From the NCBI GenBank assembly GCA_964491875.1, contig CAZBIC010000011.1, positions 62,001 to 126,000 of the forward strand: DNA of 64,000 nt. Reading direction: 5' to 3'. Below the pieces are notes generated by a model. It made no database searches. It was not told the DNA's origin and was given only the letters and a program-made list of their open reading frames with translations. Shown here piece by piece: positions 9,039 to 17,877 of this stretch (position 1 is its first letter; every line of letters begins with the position of its first letter). A program made the position numbers and the translations under genes. Source of the stretch: JADJPG01 sp964491875 (lineage in GTDB: Bacteria; Verrucomicrobiota; Verrucomicrobiia; Limisphaerales; JADJPG01).

Positions 9039-10997
9039 CTACTCCCCGGCAAAAGAAAGGGCTTCGTCCAGCCACGCGTCGGCGCGGAGGACGGCTTTGC
9101 GTTGCTTGAAGGCGAGGTGCTGGGCCTGACGTTGCGCGAGGCGCACTGCCGTGGCGGAGAACGTGGTGCCGCCGGAGTTCAACACGCCTGACACGGGCTT
9201 CGGCAGATACCGGCGCAACAATTCGTCTTCGTTGCTTACGAAGGCTTGGGCGCTTCCGGGATCGCCCTGGCGTCCGGCGCGGCCGAAGAGTTGTCGATCC
9301 ACACGGCCGGATTCGTGGCGTTCGGTCGCGATGACGTGCAGACCGCCAATCTCCGCGACACCAGAACCGAGGCGGATGTCCGTGCCGCGACCGGCCATGT
9401 TCGTGGCGATGGTAATGCGACCGCGTTCGCCGGCGATGGCGATGATGGTGGCTTCCTCCGCGAGACGGCTGGCGTTCAGAAGGTGAAACTCCATGCCGCG
9501 TCCGCGAAGGAGACCGGCGAGCTTCTCGCTGGCGGCGACGCTGCGGGTGCCGACGAGAATCGGTCGGCCTTTCGCGTGGAGTTGCTCGATGTCCTCGAGG
9601 ATAGCGTTCCACTTGTCGAACTCGCGCGCGAAGAATCGATCCGGCCACTGCTCACGAATGCATGGGCGATGCGTCGGGATGCGGACGACGGGCAGGCCGT
9701 AAATTTGCCAGAACTCGGCGGCTGCCTCCCACGCGGTGCCCGTCATGCCCGAGATCCGGTGGAAGCAGCGGAAGAACCGCTGGAAGCTCATGCGCGCGAT
9801 GGTCTCGGACGGGTCGGTAATCTCGAGCCCTTCCTTCGCCTCGATCGCCTGGTGCAACCCCTCGCGCCAGGTGCGCTGCGGCATCGGGCGTCCGGTGAAT
9901 TCATCGACGATGACGACCTTGCCGTCGGCGAGGATGTATTGCTTGTCGCGTTGGAAAAACTCGCGCGCGGTCAGCGCGATGCGGACGAGTTCCGTGCGCC
10001 GCGCTTCGCCACGCCAGATGCCGGGCAACGAGTCGCAACGCTTTGCGACCTTCTTCCGGCCTTCGTCGGTCAGCTCTACTTCACGGTAGCGTTGGTTCAG
10101 TCCGTAATCCGTTTCGGGATTTAGCTCGTTGGCGATCTTTGCCGCGTAGATGCAGGCCTCGCGCAGCAGCTCGTTCTTGCGCGGCGCAGAGATGATGAGC
10201 GGCGTGACGGCCTCGTCGATGAGCACGCTGTCCGCTTCGTCCACGATAGCGGTGTGAAGGCCGCGCTGCACGAGACCGTCGGCGACGGCATTGCGCGGCT
10301 GGAGCAGGCGGCGAATCAACCGGCGGCTCGGATCGCGCAGCGCGCCGAGGCGCAGGCGGTCGCGGAGAAAGTCGGCGAGCAGTTCCTTGCTCGTGGTGTA
10401 GGTGACGTCGCGGTCGTATTCGCGAGCGCGACCGGCGGCGTCGAGTTGCGCGGTGACGCAGCCGGCGCGCACGCCGCAGAAGGTGTAGAGCGGACGCAGC
10501 CACTCGGCGTCGCGCGCGGCGAGGTAATCGTTGACGGTGATGATGTGCGTTGGGTGACGCGTCCAGCCCGCGAGCACGCCCGCGATGCCCGCGGTCAACG
10601 TCTTGCCTTCGCCGGTGGCCATTTCGGCGAGCCAGCCGCGATTGAGCGCCAGTGCACCGGCGAGCTGAACTGGAAACGCGCGCAACCCGACGCAGCGATG
10701 CGCGGCCTCGCGGACGGCGGCGAGGGCGGCGAGTATCGTGTCGTGGTCGGGCGTCGGCTCGCGGCGGAAAGTGTCGCGGAGGGCGAAGAGTTTTTCCTGA
10801 AGATCGTAGTCGCGCAGGTCTTTCAACTCGGAACTACGGGCGTCAGCGAGTTCGGCGGAGTGGAGAAGTTCGGCCAGGCGTGCGCCACGGCGTTGGTAGC
10901 GGCCTATGCACCAGTTGACCGCCGCATCGAGGCCTTGATGCGGTCGCTCGGGCACGCGATGCGCGGTGCGGCGATAGTCAACGGTGGGCGTGAGCAT
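9039..10997 (-). CDS. SecA-like translocation ATPase lacking the C-terminal third
   Basis: 652 residues against roughly 800-950 for housekeeping SecA. Clear SecA features: MATGEGKT Walker A (126-133), VDEADSVLIDEA (252-263), a preprotein cross-linking region with FTGRPMPQRTWREGLHQAIEAKEG split around 367-390, HRISGMTGTA (413-422), ATNMAGRGTDI (531-541) and motif VI GRAGRQGDPGS (572-582). After motif VI only 70 residues remain, ending within what should be the first scaffold helix. The helical wing, two-helix finger and zinc-binding tail are therefore missing. It is the last gene of a minus-strand run with M50/HlyD and TolC genes, suggesting an accessory motor dedicated to that system. The reading frame after the stop shows no SecA-like sequence, so a simple frameshift is unlikely. 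Confidence 0.9.
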   Translation of the reverse strand: MLTPTVDYRRTAHRVPERPHQGLDAAVNWCIGRYQRRGARLAELLHSAELADARSSELKDLRDYDLQEKLFALRDTFRREPTPDHDTILAALAAVREAAHRCVGLRAFPVQLAGALALNRGWLAEMATGEGKTLTAGIAGVLAGWTRHPTHIITVNDYLAARDAEWLRPLYTFCGVRAGCVTAQLDAAGRAREYDRDVTYTTSKELLADFLRDRLRLGALRDPSRRLIRRLLQPRNAVADGLVQRGLHTAIVDEADSVLIDEAVTPLIISAPRKNELLREACIYAAKIANELNPETDYGLNQRYREVELTDEGRKKVAKRCDSLPGIWRGEARRTELVRIALTAREFFQRDKQYILADGKVVIVDEFTGRPMPQRTWREGLHQAIEAKEGLEITDPSETIARMSFQRFFRCFHRISGMTGTAWEAAAEFWQIYGLPVVRIPTHRPCIREQWPDRFFAREFDKWNAILEDIEQLHAKGRPILVGTRSVAASEKLAGLLRGRGMEFHLLNASRLAEEATIIAIAGERGRITIATNMAGRGTDIRLGSGVAEIGGLHVIATERHESGRVDRQLFGRAGRQGDPGSAQAFVSNEDELLRRYLPKPVSGVLNSGGTTFSATAVRLAQRQAQHLAFKQRKAVLRADAWLDEALSFAGE

Positions 10998-11015
10998 GGG
11001 AGGCGAACCGGCTCA

Positions 11016-13172
11016 TCACAGTTGATACCGCTTCTGGAGCATCTGGCGCAGGCTGCGGATCCAGCGCGGCAGGAGCGGTTCCCACGGTTGATCGAAACGA
11101 ATCTTGCCAGAGCGTCCGTGCAGCAGCGCGATCTCTTCGGACGCAGGCAAGGCGGCGCGGACTTCGAAGAACGGTTCAGCGGAGCGCACGCCTTGTTTGT
11201 CATCTGCAGCGACGGGCATTTCGCCGCCGGCCTGCCAGCCGAGCGCGGGGGAGGGCAGGGTGCGTTGACCGCCGGGAATCACTTCCCACTGCTTCGTCGC
11301 GAGCGTGCGACCGGCCTGGCCGTGCAAGCGAATCTCCGCGCCGGTGAGTTTCTGGCTGAAGAGCGCCTGGGCCTCCTCCTGTCGGACGGTGGCGGTGAAC
11401 TGGAACGTCGCGGGATTCACGAGCAAACCCATCGGGGTGCCGCGCGCGAGCCAGCGCGTGCGTGCGTCTTTGAGCTCGGGCGCGATCCAAAGTCCATCGT
11501 GACGCGCGCGGACGGTGAGTGAGTTTTGGTCGACGATCAGCTTGGCAACGCGGTTCGTCACGCTGTCGAGCAATTCACGAAGCGGCTTGATGCCGGACGC
11601 ATCTTTGGAAACGACGGCGCGGAGGCGCGTTTCAATCTCAACCTGCTGCGCGCGGGCTTGGGCGATGGCGAGTTCAAGTTCCTTGCTTTCGAGGCGGACC
11701 AGCGGTTGGCCGGCGCGGACGAGTTGTCCCGCTGGCGTGAGAATCTCGGCGATGGAGCCGGAGGTTTCGTTCACGACCTGCGTCCATTCGCGGCCTTGGA
11801 CGACGCCGGGCGCGCGGAAGTGGCTGGGAAACGGCGTGAATTGCAGCACCCCAATGACGACGGTCGCAAGCGCGATGGAAACGGCGACGGCGCGTGGGCG
11901 ATGGCGGTCGAGCAGCGGACTGCTGGCGAGGTATTTGATGAACTTGAAGATCGGGACGGTGATCCATGAAATGAAACAGACGACGGCCATCATCATGCCG
12001 ATGAGGAAGAACTGGTCGGCGACGAGAATGAGAATGCCGGCGAAGACGAAAAGTCGATAGATGCCGCTGGAGATGCCGAACACCGTGAGCCACGACGCTT
12101 CGCTGGTGGTGCGCGCCGGGCTTTCGGATTTCGTCAGGCCGAAGAGTCCGCGCTCGGCGAGGTGACGCAGGTGCTTGTTCGCGCGCTGCGTGAGGTTCGG
12201 GATGTCGATGAGGTCGCTGAGGATGTAGTAGCCGTCGAAGCGGAGCAGGGGATTCGCGTTGAAGATCACGGTCGAGACCGACGCGATGAACATCATGTTG
12301 TAGGCCAGCGAATGCAGCGTGCCCTGGCCGGTGTTCGCCCAGACGAACGCCAGCAGCGCGGCGGCGAAGAGCTCGACGATCATTCCCGCGGCACCGACGA
12401 GGATGCGCTGGCGACGCGAGCGGAAGCTCCACGACGACGACGCATCCACGTAGGGCACCGGCGTGAAAATCATGAGCATGATGCCCATCGTGTGGACTTC
12501 GCCGCCGAACTTCCGGCAGAAGAAGGCGTGACCGAATTCGTGGATGGCCTTGATGAGAATCAGGCCCACGTAGAGCAGCGGGAGATTCTCCGGCGTGAGG
12601 ATGCCCTGGCTTTGCTGCTTCGCGGCGTCCCAGTTGTCGGCGACGACCTTGATGCCGGCACTCACCACCACGAGCCAGAGGATCGCGCCGAACCAGCTGA
12701 TGAACTTGCCGACGACCGGCAGCGTGCGGACGAGGAAGCGGTCCGGGTCGAGCAACGGGAACCGCATGAACATGATGTTCAGCAGGCGCGAGCGCCATTC
12801 GCGTTGTTGACGCTTCTTAAAGCGCTCGAAGAGATTCGAGGCGTCGGTGGCCTGATCGTATTGCAGCAGGTTCGAGAAGTAGAGCTGCGAGAGAAGCTGG
12901 AGGACGGCCTCCTGGCCGGGCGCGTCGTCGGGATGTTTCTCCAGGCACTCGCGCCAGACTTCCTCGACGGTGCGGCGAGGGTCGAGGCGCGCGACGAATT
13001 CGTAGGCCTCGGGCCGGATGCGGAAGTATTCGTTGGTGAACGGATTCTCCAGCACGAACCAGCGTTCGCCACGGAAGTTCTGCCGGCGCACGCGCACTCC
13101 GGGCCGCAGGCAGAGCCGCTGGTTAGCGACGCGATACCAGGACTCGCTGAAGGTGGAAGTCGGGTCGGCCAT
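11016..13172 (-). CDS. PqqD-like / M50 site-2-type peptidase / HlyD-like fusion membrane protein
   Basis: 718 residues. Residues about 20-105 (RPGVRVRRQNFRGERWFVL and on, then a helical stretch rich in Leu) resemble a PqqD-like winged-helix domain. A multi-pass region follows, with zinc motif HEFGH (211-215) and NANPLLRFDGYY (305-316), the two hallmark motifs of M50 intramembrane peptidases. Further membrane helices lie up to about 445. Residues about 455-700 form a HlyD/biotinyl-lipoyl adaptor (VNETSGSIAEILTPAGQLVR and a coiled coil). The layout resembles the YydH-type 'putative peptide zinc metalloprotease' family. The gene is 18 bp upstream of the SecA-like gene and part of the TolC/HlyD block, implying cleavage coupled to export. 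Confidence 0.85.
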   Translation of the reverse strand: MADPTSTFSESWYRVANQRLCLRPGVRVRRQNFRGERWFVLENPFTNEYFRIRPEAYEFVARLDPRRTVEEVWRECLEKHPDDAPGQEAVLQLLSQLYFSNLLQYDQATDASNLFERFKKRQQREWRSRLLNIMFMRFPLLDPDRFLVRTLPVVGKFISWFGAILWLVVVSAGIKVVADNWDAAKQQSQGILTPENLPLLYVGLILIKAIHEFGHAFFCRKFGGEVHTMGIMLMIFTPVPYVDASSSWSFRSRRQRILVGAAGMIVELFAAALLAFVWANTGQGTLHSLAYNMMFIASVSTVIFNANPLLRFDGYYILSDLIDIPNLTQRANKHLRHLAERGLFGLTKSESPARTTSEASWLTVFGISSGIYRLFVFAGILILVADQFFLIGMMMAVVCFISWITVPIFKFIKYLASSPLLDRHRPRAVAVSIALATVVIGVLQFTPFPSHFRAPGVVQGREWTQVVNETSGSIAEILTPAGQLVRAGQPLVRLESKELELAIAQARAQQVEIETRLRAVVSKDASGIKPLRELLDSVTNRVAKLIVDQNSLTVRARHDGLWIAPELKDARTRWLARGTPMGLLVNPATFQFTATVRQEEAQALFSQKLTGAEIRLHGQAGRTLATKQWEVIPGGQRTLPSPALGWQAGGEMPVAADDKQGVRSAEPFFEVRAALPASEEIALLHGRSGKIRFDQPWEPLLPRWIRSLRQMLQKRYQL

Positions 13173-13202
13173 GCGGAATGGATCAGTGTGATGGGATTAC
13201 GA

Positions 13203-13373
13203 CCGCCCTCACCCTGGCCCTCTCCCCCAGGAGAGGGGACGCGACGCGAGTCGTCGAACTGAAGTGAATTGTTCTCCGCGTCTGTCGATCTTCGGTCGCG
13301 GCGGAAGGCGTCGAGATGCCTGGCGCGTGTTTCGCGCTCCCTCTCCTGGGGGAGAGGGCTGGGGTGAGGGCGG
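13203..13373. repeat. REP-type inverted pair (REPIN-like)
   Basis: Copy 1 at 13203-13239 reads CCGCCCTCACCCTGGCCCTC and onward to AGGAGAGGGGA. Copy 2 at 13336-13373 is nearly the same sequence on the opposite strand. Each contains its own small palindrome (CCTCTCC...GGAGAGG). The two are about 96 bases apart and fill most of the gap between the M50 and GAF-HlyD genes. Such paired palindromes are dispersed non-coding repeats usually mobilised by a REP-associated transposase. Confidence 0.8.
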
Positions 13374-13402
13374 ACCAGGAAATCAAAACGTGAACTCTCA
13401 TT

Positions 13403-15268
13403 TCACCACCACAGTTTCATTCGCAGGAAATCCACGGTGCGGTGGGTAAGGATCCACCACAACGTCCGCGACTCGACGTTCAGCTTGCACAGGCCGCTCA
13501 TGCCGGGACGCCACCAGTTCTCCAAGCTTTGGTCGAACTCGCAGCGCACGAGGAAGACGTTGCCTTCGCTCTTCGGGAACGCCGCAGGTTCGATCTTCGC
13601 GATGCGCACGGGGAACTTCAGCTTCGGCTGGCTGACGAACGCGATCTCGCCGCGCTGCTTGCCGAGAATCTCGTGAATGTCGCGCTCGGGCACTTCGGCT
13701 TCGACGTAGAGCCGGTCGATCTTCGCGATGCGCATCAAGGCGTCACCTTGTTTCACCGGCGCGGAAAGCCGTTCGCGCAAATCGCCTTCGACAATCACGC
13801 CGTCGAACGGTGCGCGGAGCGTCGCTTCGGCGATGCGGTAACGCACAAGGTCCACGCGCGCCTTGGATTGTTCACTGAGCGACAACGCAACGCGCATCTC
13901 GGCGAGGTTGTTGTTCGCGCGTGCCTTCTCGGCCTCGCGTTGGTAGCGGACGACATCAGCCTCGGCGGCGGATTCTTCGAGCTGCAATTCGCGCGTCGCG
14001 AGCTGGATGAGTGGCGCATTGGACTTCACGAGGTCGCCGGGCCGGGCGGACACGCGCTCGATGTAGCCGTCGAATGGAGCAGTGCGGAACGACGCGTCAT
14101 CGCTCTTCACCACGAAGTTGCCTTCCACGCGATACGGCACGCGGACGAGGAACAGCACGAGCAGGAGAATCGCGATGAGAACGGCGAGCGCCTTGGCCCA
14201 GGTGTGTTTCGGTCCGACGACGAGCACGAGCTGGTCCTTGCTCCACGCCGCGAGACGCGCGCCGAACCAGCGATCCGAGCGTTGGAGATCCGCGAGGCGG
14301 CGCGTGCATTGGTCGATGCAGAGGCGGAGCTGCAACACCTCGGCGGGACTGAACGGGCTGGCATTGCGCTCGCAGGTGATGACGGCGACGGGCTTGCCTT
14401 CGACGCGGAGCGGGAACGACGCGAGATGCGTGACGTTCTGGTCCTTCGCGAACTTCTCGTGATCGCGCGCGACGAGGTTCGAGCCTTCGGTCGGCAGCGG
14501 CCAGACGATCTCCTCGTCTTGATCGAGACACTCGTCCATCGCGGCTTCGAGGAGCTGTGCGGCGGCCATCTGGCGGTTGAACTTCTCGGTGCGGCTGAGC
14601 GCGGCGAGCTTGATGTAACCGGCCTTGAACCAGCCGAGGCTCACGCGTTCGCAGGCGAAGCGGGACGCGAGCGCGTTGCTGAGCGCGAGCGCAGCGGCGA
14701 CGAAGCGTTTCTCAGCGTTGACGGCGGCGGCGAGGTCGAGTGCGATGGCGAAGCGCTGAATGTCGCCGGCAGCTTGCTGGTTCGCCTGGGCGATTTGGTA
14801 GGACTCTGGAACGTCGGCGGCGAGCGCGAGGCGAACGAGCGCGTCATTCGCGGCGACGTCGTTGACCTCCGAGAGCAGGGCGATGGCGACGGCGGTTTCG
14901 TTTGATCGAAACAGCTTCAGACGCGTTCCGATGGCGTAATGGCCGGGGCCGCGGGGCGCGGCGGCTTCGATGCCTTCGATGATGCTGCCGTGTTCTGCGC
15001 AAAGTTTCGCGAGCTCGGGCAGGCGGGTGTTGAACGCGGTGATGAAGCGGGATGGCTCCAGGTTCAGCGGATGTTCGCCGAGCTTCTTCCACGCACCGGA
15101 GGCGTCGCGCAGTAGCAGCATGGCTTTGCTCGCGCCGGAGACGGCCATCAACGCGGCGAGGTAACGCGGCCAGAATTCGCGCGGGCCGCCGCTGAAGGAG
15201 CGAAGCGAGCTTAGCTCGGCCAGCGAGGCCTGGCGTGGATCGTTGGCGCTGGAGGAATCCGTGGGCAT
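13403..15268 (-). CDS. GAF-containing HlyD-family membrane fusion protein
   Basis: 621 residues. The first 350 or so are cytoplasmic, with two GAF-like sensor regions (about 30-150 and 180-325; the second includes FPLRVEGKPVAVITCER). A single membrane helix follows at 357-376 (AKALAVLIAILLLVLFLV). After it comes a periplasmic adaptor: a lipoyl-like half (APFDGYIERVSARPGDLVKS), a coiled coil (about 425-480), the second half (LRAPFDGVIVEGDLRERL), and beta-barrel domains. HlyD proteins bridge inner-membrane pumps to TolC. The cytosolic sensor arm is unusual and could gate the channel by ligand. Five bases separate it from the next HlyD gene upstream. Confidence 0.85.
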   Translation of the reverse strand: MPTDSSSANDPRQASLAELSSLRSFSGGPREFWPRYLAALMAVSGASKAMLLLRDASGAWKKLGEHPLNLEPSRFITAFNTRLPELAKLCAEHGSIIEGIEAAAPRGPGHYAIGTRLKLFRSNETAVAIALLSEVNDVAANDALVRLALAADVPESYQIAQANQQAAGDIQRFAIALDLAAAVNAEKRFVAAALALSNALASRFACERVSLGWFKAGYIKLAALSRTEKFNRQMAAAQLLEAAMDECLDQDEEIVWPLPTEGSNLVARDHEKFAKDQNVTHLASFPLRVEGKPVAVITCERNASPFSPAEVLQLRLCIDQCTRRLADLQRSDRWFGARLAAWSKDQLVLVVGPKHTWAKALAVLIAILLLVLFLVRVPYRVEGNFVVKSDDASFRTAPFDGYIERVSARPGDLVKSNAPLIQLATRELQLEESAAEADVVRYQREAEKARANNNLAEMRVALSLSEQSKARVDLVRYRIAEATLRAPFDGVIVEGDLRERLSAPVKQGDALMRIAKIDRLYVEAEVPERDIHEILGKQRGEIAFVSQPKLKFPVRIAKIEPAAFPKSEGNVFLVRCEFDQSLENWWRPGMSGLCKLNVESRTLWWILTHRTVDFLRMKLWW

Positions 15269-15272
15269 GGGA

Positions 15273-16004
15273 TTAGTCGAGCAGGAGTTTCCCCGCGATG
15301 CCGGGCTGAATTTTTCCGTCCGCGTTTTCGAAGAGCACCTTCACGCGTTGCAGGCCGCTCGCCGGATCGACCACGGGCGAGACGAAGAAAACTTTGCCTT
15401 CGACGGCCACGGGTGCGCCGGCAGTGTCGAGTTCGAGGCGCGCGGTCTGGCCGTTCTTGAACTTCGCGGCGTGGCGGGCCTCGACGTTGGTGGTGAAATA
15501 GCAGCGGCGCGTATCTACGACGCGGGCCAGCGGTTGATACGCCTGGCAGGCTTCGCCGACTTCGAGGTTAAGCTCTACGATGGTTCCAGCGAGCGGGCTG
15601 AAGAGCTGGCGGCGGCGGAGTCCCTCGACGGCCATGTCGTATTCCACGGCGGCGACGCGATACTCGGCTTCCTTCTTTTCGAGTTCTTCCTTGCTCACGC
15701 CGGCGGTGGATTTGAAGAGCTTGGCGGTGCCGTCGAAGTCGGACTTCTTCTGATCGCGCACGACGCGGCGGCGGTCGGCTTCGAGTTCCTCGATGCTCTT
15801 GTCGAGTTCGAGCAGGACTTCGCCTTCCTTGATGAAGTCGCCTTCCTTGAACTTCCGCGTGGTCACGATGCCGGGCACCGGCGTGCTGAGCGTGACGTCG
15901 AGGATCGGCTCGGTGATGCCGGGGGCGCTCTCTGCGGCGTGCGCGGTCGCCGCAGCCAGCACGAACAGGGCGAGGACGAAAGCTCGGGTGTTGAACAGGT
16001 TCAT
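15273..16004 (-). CDS. Periplasmic adaptor (HlyD/RND-type), short form
   Basis: 243 residues with a signal peptide (MNLFNTRAFVLALFVLAAATAHA). The mature part contains a lipoyl-like segment, a short coiled hairpin (about 70-120) and the return strand LFSPLAGTIVELNLEVGEAC, then a barrel with FVSPVVDPASGLQRVKVLFE. It is shorter than usual RND adaptors (about 350-400), mainly because of a short hairpin and a missing membrane-proximal domain. Its ATG overlaps the TolC gene stop by four bases, so the two are coupled. No RND or ABC pump gene is present. Confidence 0.85.
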   Translation of the reverse strand: MNLFNTRAFVLALFVLAAATAHAAESAPGITEPILDVTLSTPVPGIVTTRKFKEGDFIKEGEVLLELDKSIEELEADRRRVVRDQKKSDFDGTAKLFKSTAGVSKEELEKKEAEYRVAAVEYDMAVEGLRRRQLFSPLAGTIVELNLEVGEACQAYQPLARVVDTRRCYFTTNVEARHAAKFKNGQTARLELDTAGAPVAVEGKVFFVSPVVDPASGLQRVKVLFENADGKIQPGIAGKLLLD

Positions 16005-17734
16005 GGTTTGGGCGACGTGGGCTGAGTGGACTGACTAGACGAACGCTTGTCGTAGCGCTGCTGAAGCTCCTGCGCGAAGCGTTGGTATTGCTCCTCGGAG
16101 ATGCCGTGTGCGCGGAGCAGGGCGGTGGTGCGGTCGCGGACCTCCTTCTGCGTGAGATCAAGATTGCGCGATTGGAGGAGCGAGCCTTGGACGAGTTCGA
16201 GTTCCAGCAAGGCGCGCTCGTATTGCACCTGCGCTTCGACGACGGCGTTCTTCGATTCAAAGACCGCAGCATCCACTTCAAGAACGCGACGGCTCGTGGT
16301 GCGTCCGGCGTCGAGGCGGGTGCGTTCGGTTTCCAGCAGGCGCGTGCTGTATTCGACGACGTTGCGGTAGTTCGAGGTGGATTCCTGCGCGCTGGAAACT
16401 TTGCGCAGCGCGGTCTGAATGGCGTTGAGGATCTGCGTTTCGGTGTCCTTGAGCGTCACGAGCGCCTGTTGTTTGCGGAGCTTCGCGGACGCGAGATCGT
16501 TCTTGGCCTTGATGCCGCCGATGAGCGGGATGCGCAGTTCCGCGCCGATAGACCACGACGGGTAGCCGCCTTCCTGCACGTCCTCGAACGAACTGCCCGC
16601 GTCGGGCCCGAGGCCGTTCAAGCCGTAACTGGCCTTGAGATCGAGCTGGGGCAGGCGCTGGTTCTTCGCGTAGGCCACGCGGACATCCTCTTGCTTGAGC
16701 TTCTTCACCTGCGCGAGGTAATCGGGGTTTTGCTCCAGCGCCATCTGGCCGCTCTGATAAAACGGCGGCGTGGTGACGGCGATGCCAGGTTGGTCGGCCG
16801 CTTCAAGAAGCGCGGCGGCATCCTCCCCGGACATCGCGAGCAAGGTGCGGAGCTGGCTGACGTTCTCGAAATACTTTTGCTCGGCTTCGGCGCGCTTGGA
16901 TTTGCGCAGCGCAAGCCCCGCGCGGGCTTCGAGAACTTCCAACTCCGAGCCGCGCCCGGCGTCGAGCTTCGTCTGATTGTCGGTCACGAGCGATTCCGCG
17001 ACACGGACGGATTCGTGGAAGAACCGCACCTGCTCCTGCGCCATGTAGAGATTCCAATACGCGGCCTCGGCGGTCGAGACGACGAGCATCATCTGGCGGC
17101 GATACTCCTGAAAGCTGACATCGGACTGGAGCGTGGCGACGCGGATGCTGGCCTTGGTGGCGTTGAGCCAGGCGTTCTTGAGAATTGGCTGCGTGAGGCT
17201 GATGCCGGCAAAGGTCTGCCATTCGCCACGCGTGCCGTTCGTCACGATGACGCCGAGCGCGGGATCCTGAAGATTGTTCCGGAGATCGCGCAGCGTGTAA
17301 CCGAGACGAACCTTCGCGCCGGAGGGCACGAGAGCTTCGAGTCCGGCGTTGTACACGTTGTTCTGTTCCTCGAATACTTGAACGCCGCTGCTGCGCCGTT
17401 GTTCGGCGGTGTTCTCGCGCTCGTTGTCGATGCGATCGTAGCCGAGAACGAGTTCCGGCTCGAAGATTCCTTCTTCGCCGCGCGTGCGTTTCTCGCTGAT
17501 TTCATACTCGAGCAGGCGCGCGCGCAGGCTTTCATTACGCTGGAGGACGAGTTGGACGAATTCGCGAAGGGTGAGCGTGTTGGTGCCGCCGGTTTGGAGG
17601 GTCGCCGTATCGGCCGCGTGCAGTGACAGTGCTCCGGCGAAGGTGCTGCAGAGCAGGGCAACGTACGCCCACTGCTTCACCCTCGTTGCCAACTGTTTGG
17701 AGCAATGCGACTCCGCTGCAACTGTCGCGTTCAA
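16001..17734 (-). CDS. TolC-family outer membrane efflux protein
   Basis: 577 residues with an N-terminal signal (WAYVALLCSTFAGALSLHA). Two repeats of the outer membrane efflux family are visible: long coiled-coil stretches, and segments such as ISLTQPILKNAWLNATKASI, LGYDRIDNERENT, WSIGAELRIPLIGG and TRLDAGRTTSRRVLEVDAAV. These make an outer-membrane barrel with an alpha-helical periplasmic tunnel. It is the first gene of the minus-strand export block. Its partner adaptor starts within its stop codon. It should provide the outer-membrane exit for whatever the block exports. Confidence 0.93.
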   Translation of the reverse strand: MNATVAAESHCSKQLATRVKQWAYVALLCSTFAGALSLHAADTATLQTGGTNTLTLREFVQLVLQRNESLRARLLEYEISEKRTRGEEGIFEPELVLGYDRIDNERENTAEQRRSSGVQVFEEQNNVYNAGLEALVPSGAKVRLGYTLRDLRNNLQDPALGVIVTNGTRGEWQTFAGISLTQPILKNAWLNATKASIRVATLQSDVSFQEYRRQMMLVVSTAEAAYWNLYMAQEQVRFFHESVRVAESLVTDNQTKLDAGRGSELEVLEARAGLALRKSKRAEAEQKYFENVSQLRTLLAMSGEDAAALLEAADQPGIAVTTPPFYQSGQMALEQNPDYLAQVKKLKQEDVRVAYAKNQRLPQLDLKASYGLNGLGPDAGSSFEDVQEGGYPSWSIGAELRIPLIGGIKAKNDLASAKLRKQQALVTLKDTETQILNAIQTALRKVSSAQESTSNYRNVVEYSTRLLETERTRLDAGRTTSRRVLEVDAAVFESKNAVVEAQVQYERALLELELVQGSLLQSRNLDLTQKEVRDRTTALLRAHGISEEQYQRFAQELQQRYDKRSSSQSTQPTSPKP

Positions 17735-17831
17735 GGTGCGAGTAGCTGTAGCAAACGCTGCGGAAGAGGGTCAAAGGGAAACGCTGATCTTTCGTGACGT
17801 TATTTTCATTCGTCGCGAAACGAAACGGGAG

Positions 17832-17859
17832 TTGAAGGCGCGAGCGAATGTCCTAGAGT
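17832..17859 (+). promoter_or_regulatory. Candidate promoter of the TatD unit
   Basis: TTGAAG at 17832-17837 and TAGAGT at 17854-17859 with a 16-base spacer, 18 bases before the ATG at 17878. Consensus match only. The same TTGAA...TAGtaT style is seen before tRNA-Pro. Confidence 0.4.
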
Positions 17860-17877
17860 TCGAGCACAGCGAAACGT

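Noticed and set aside
16082..17626. Long open frame (514 codons) on the plus strand opposite TolC; similar ones at 13442-14905 and, on the minus strand, 36527-38524
   Set aside because: They are exact antisense shadows of strongly supported genes. Their translations lack any family motif and are full of Arg/Glu/Ala runs typical of high-GC mirror frames.
9039..17734. Interpretation of the TolC/HlyD block as an ordinary RND or type I secretion system
   Set aside because: No RND pump and no ABC exporter gene is in or next to the block; the ABC ATPase at 3250 is an importer type on a separate unit.
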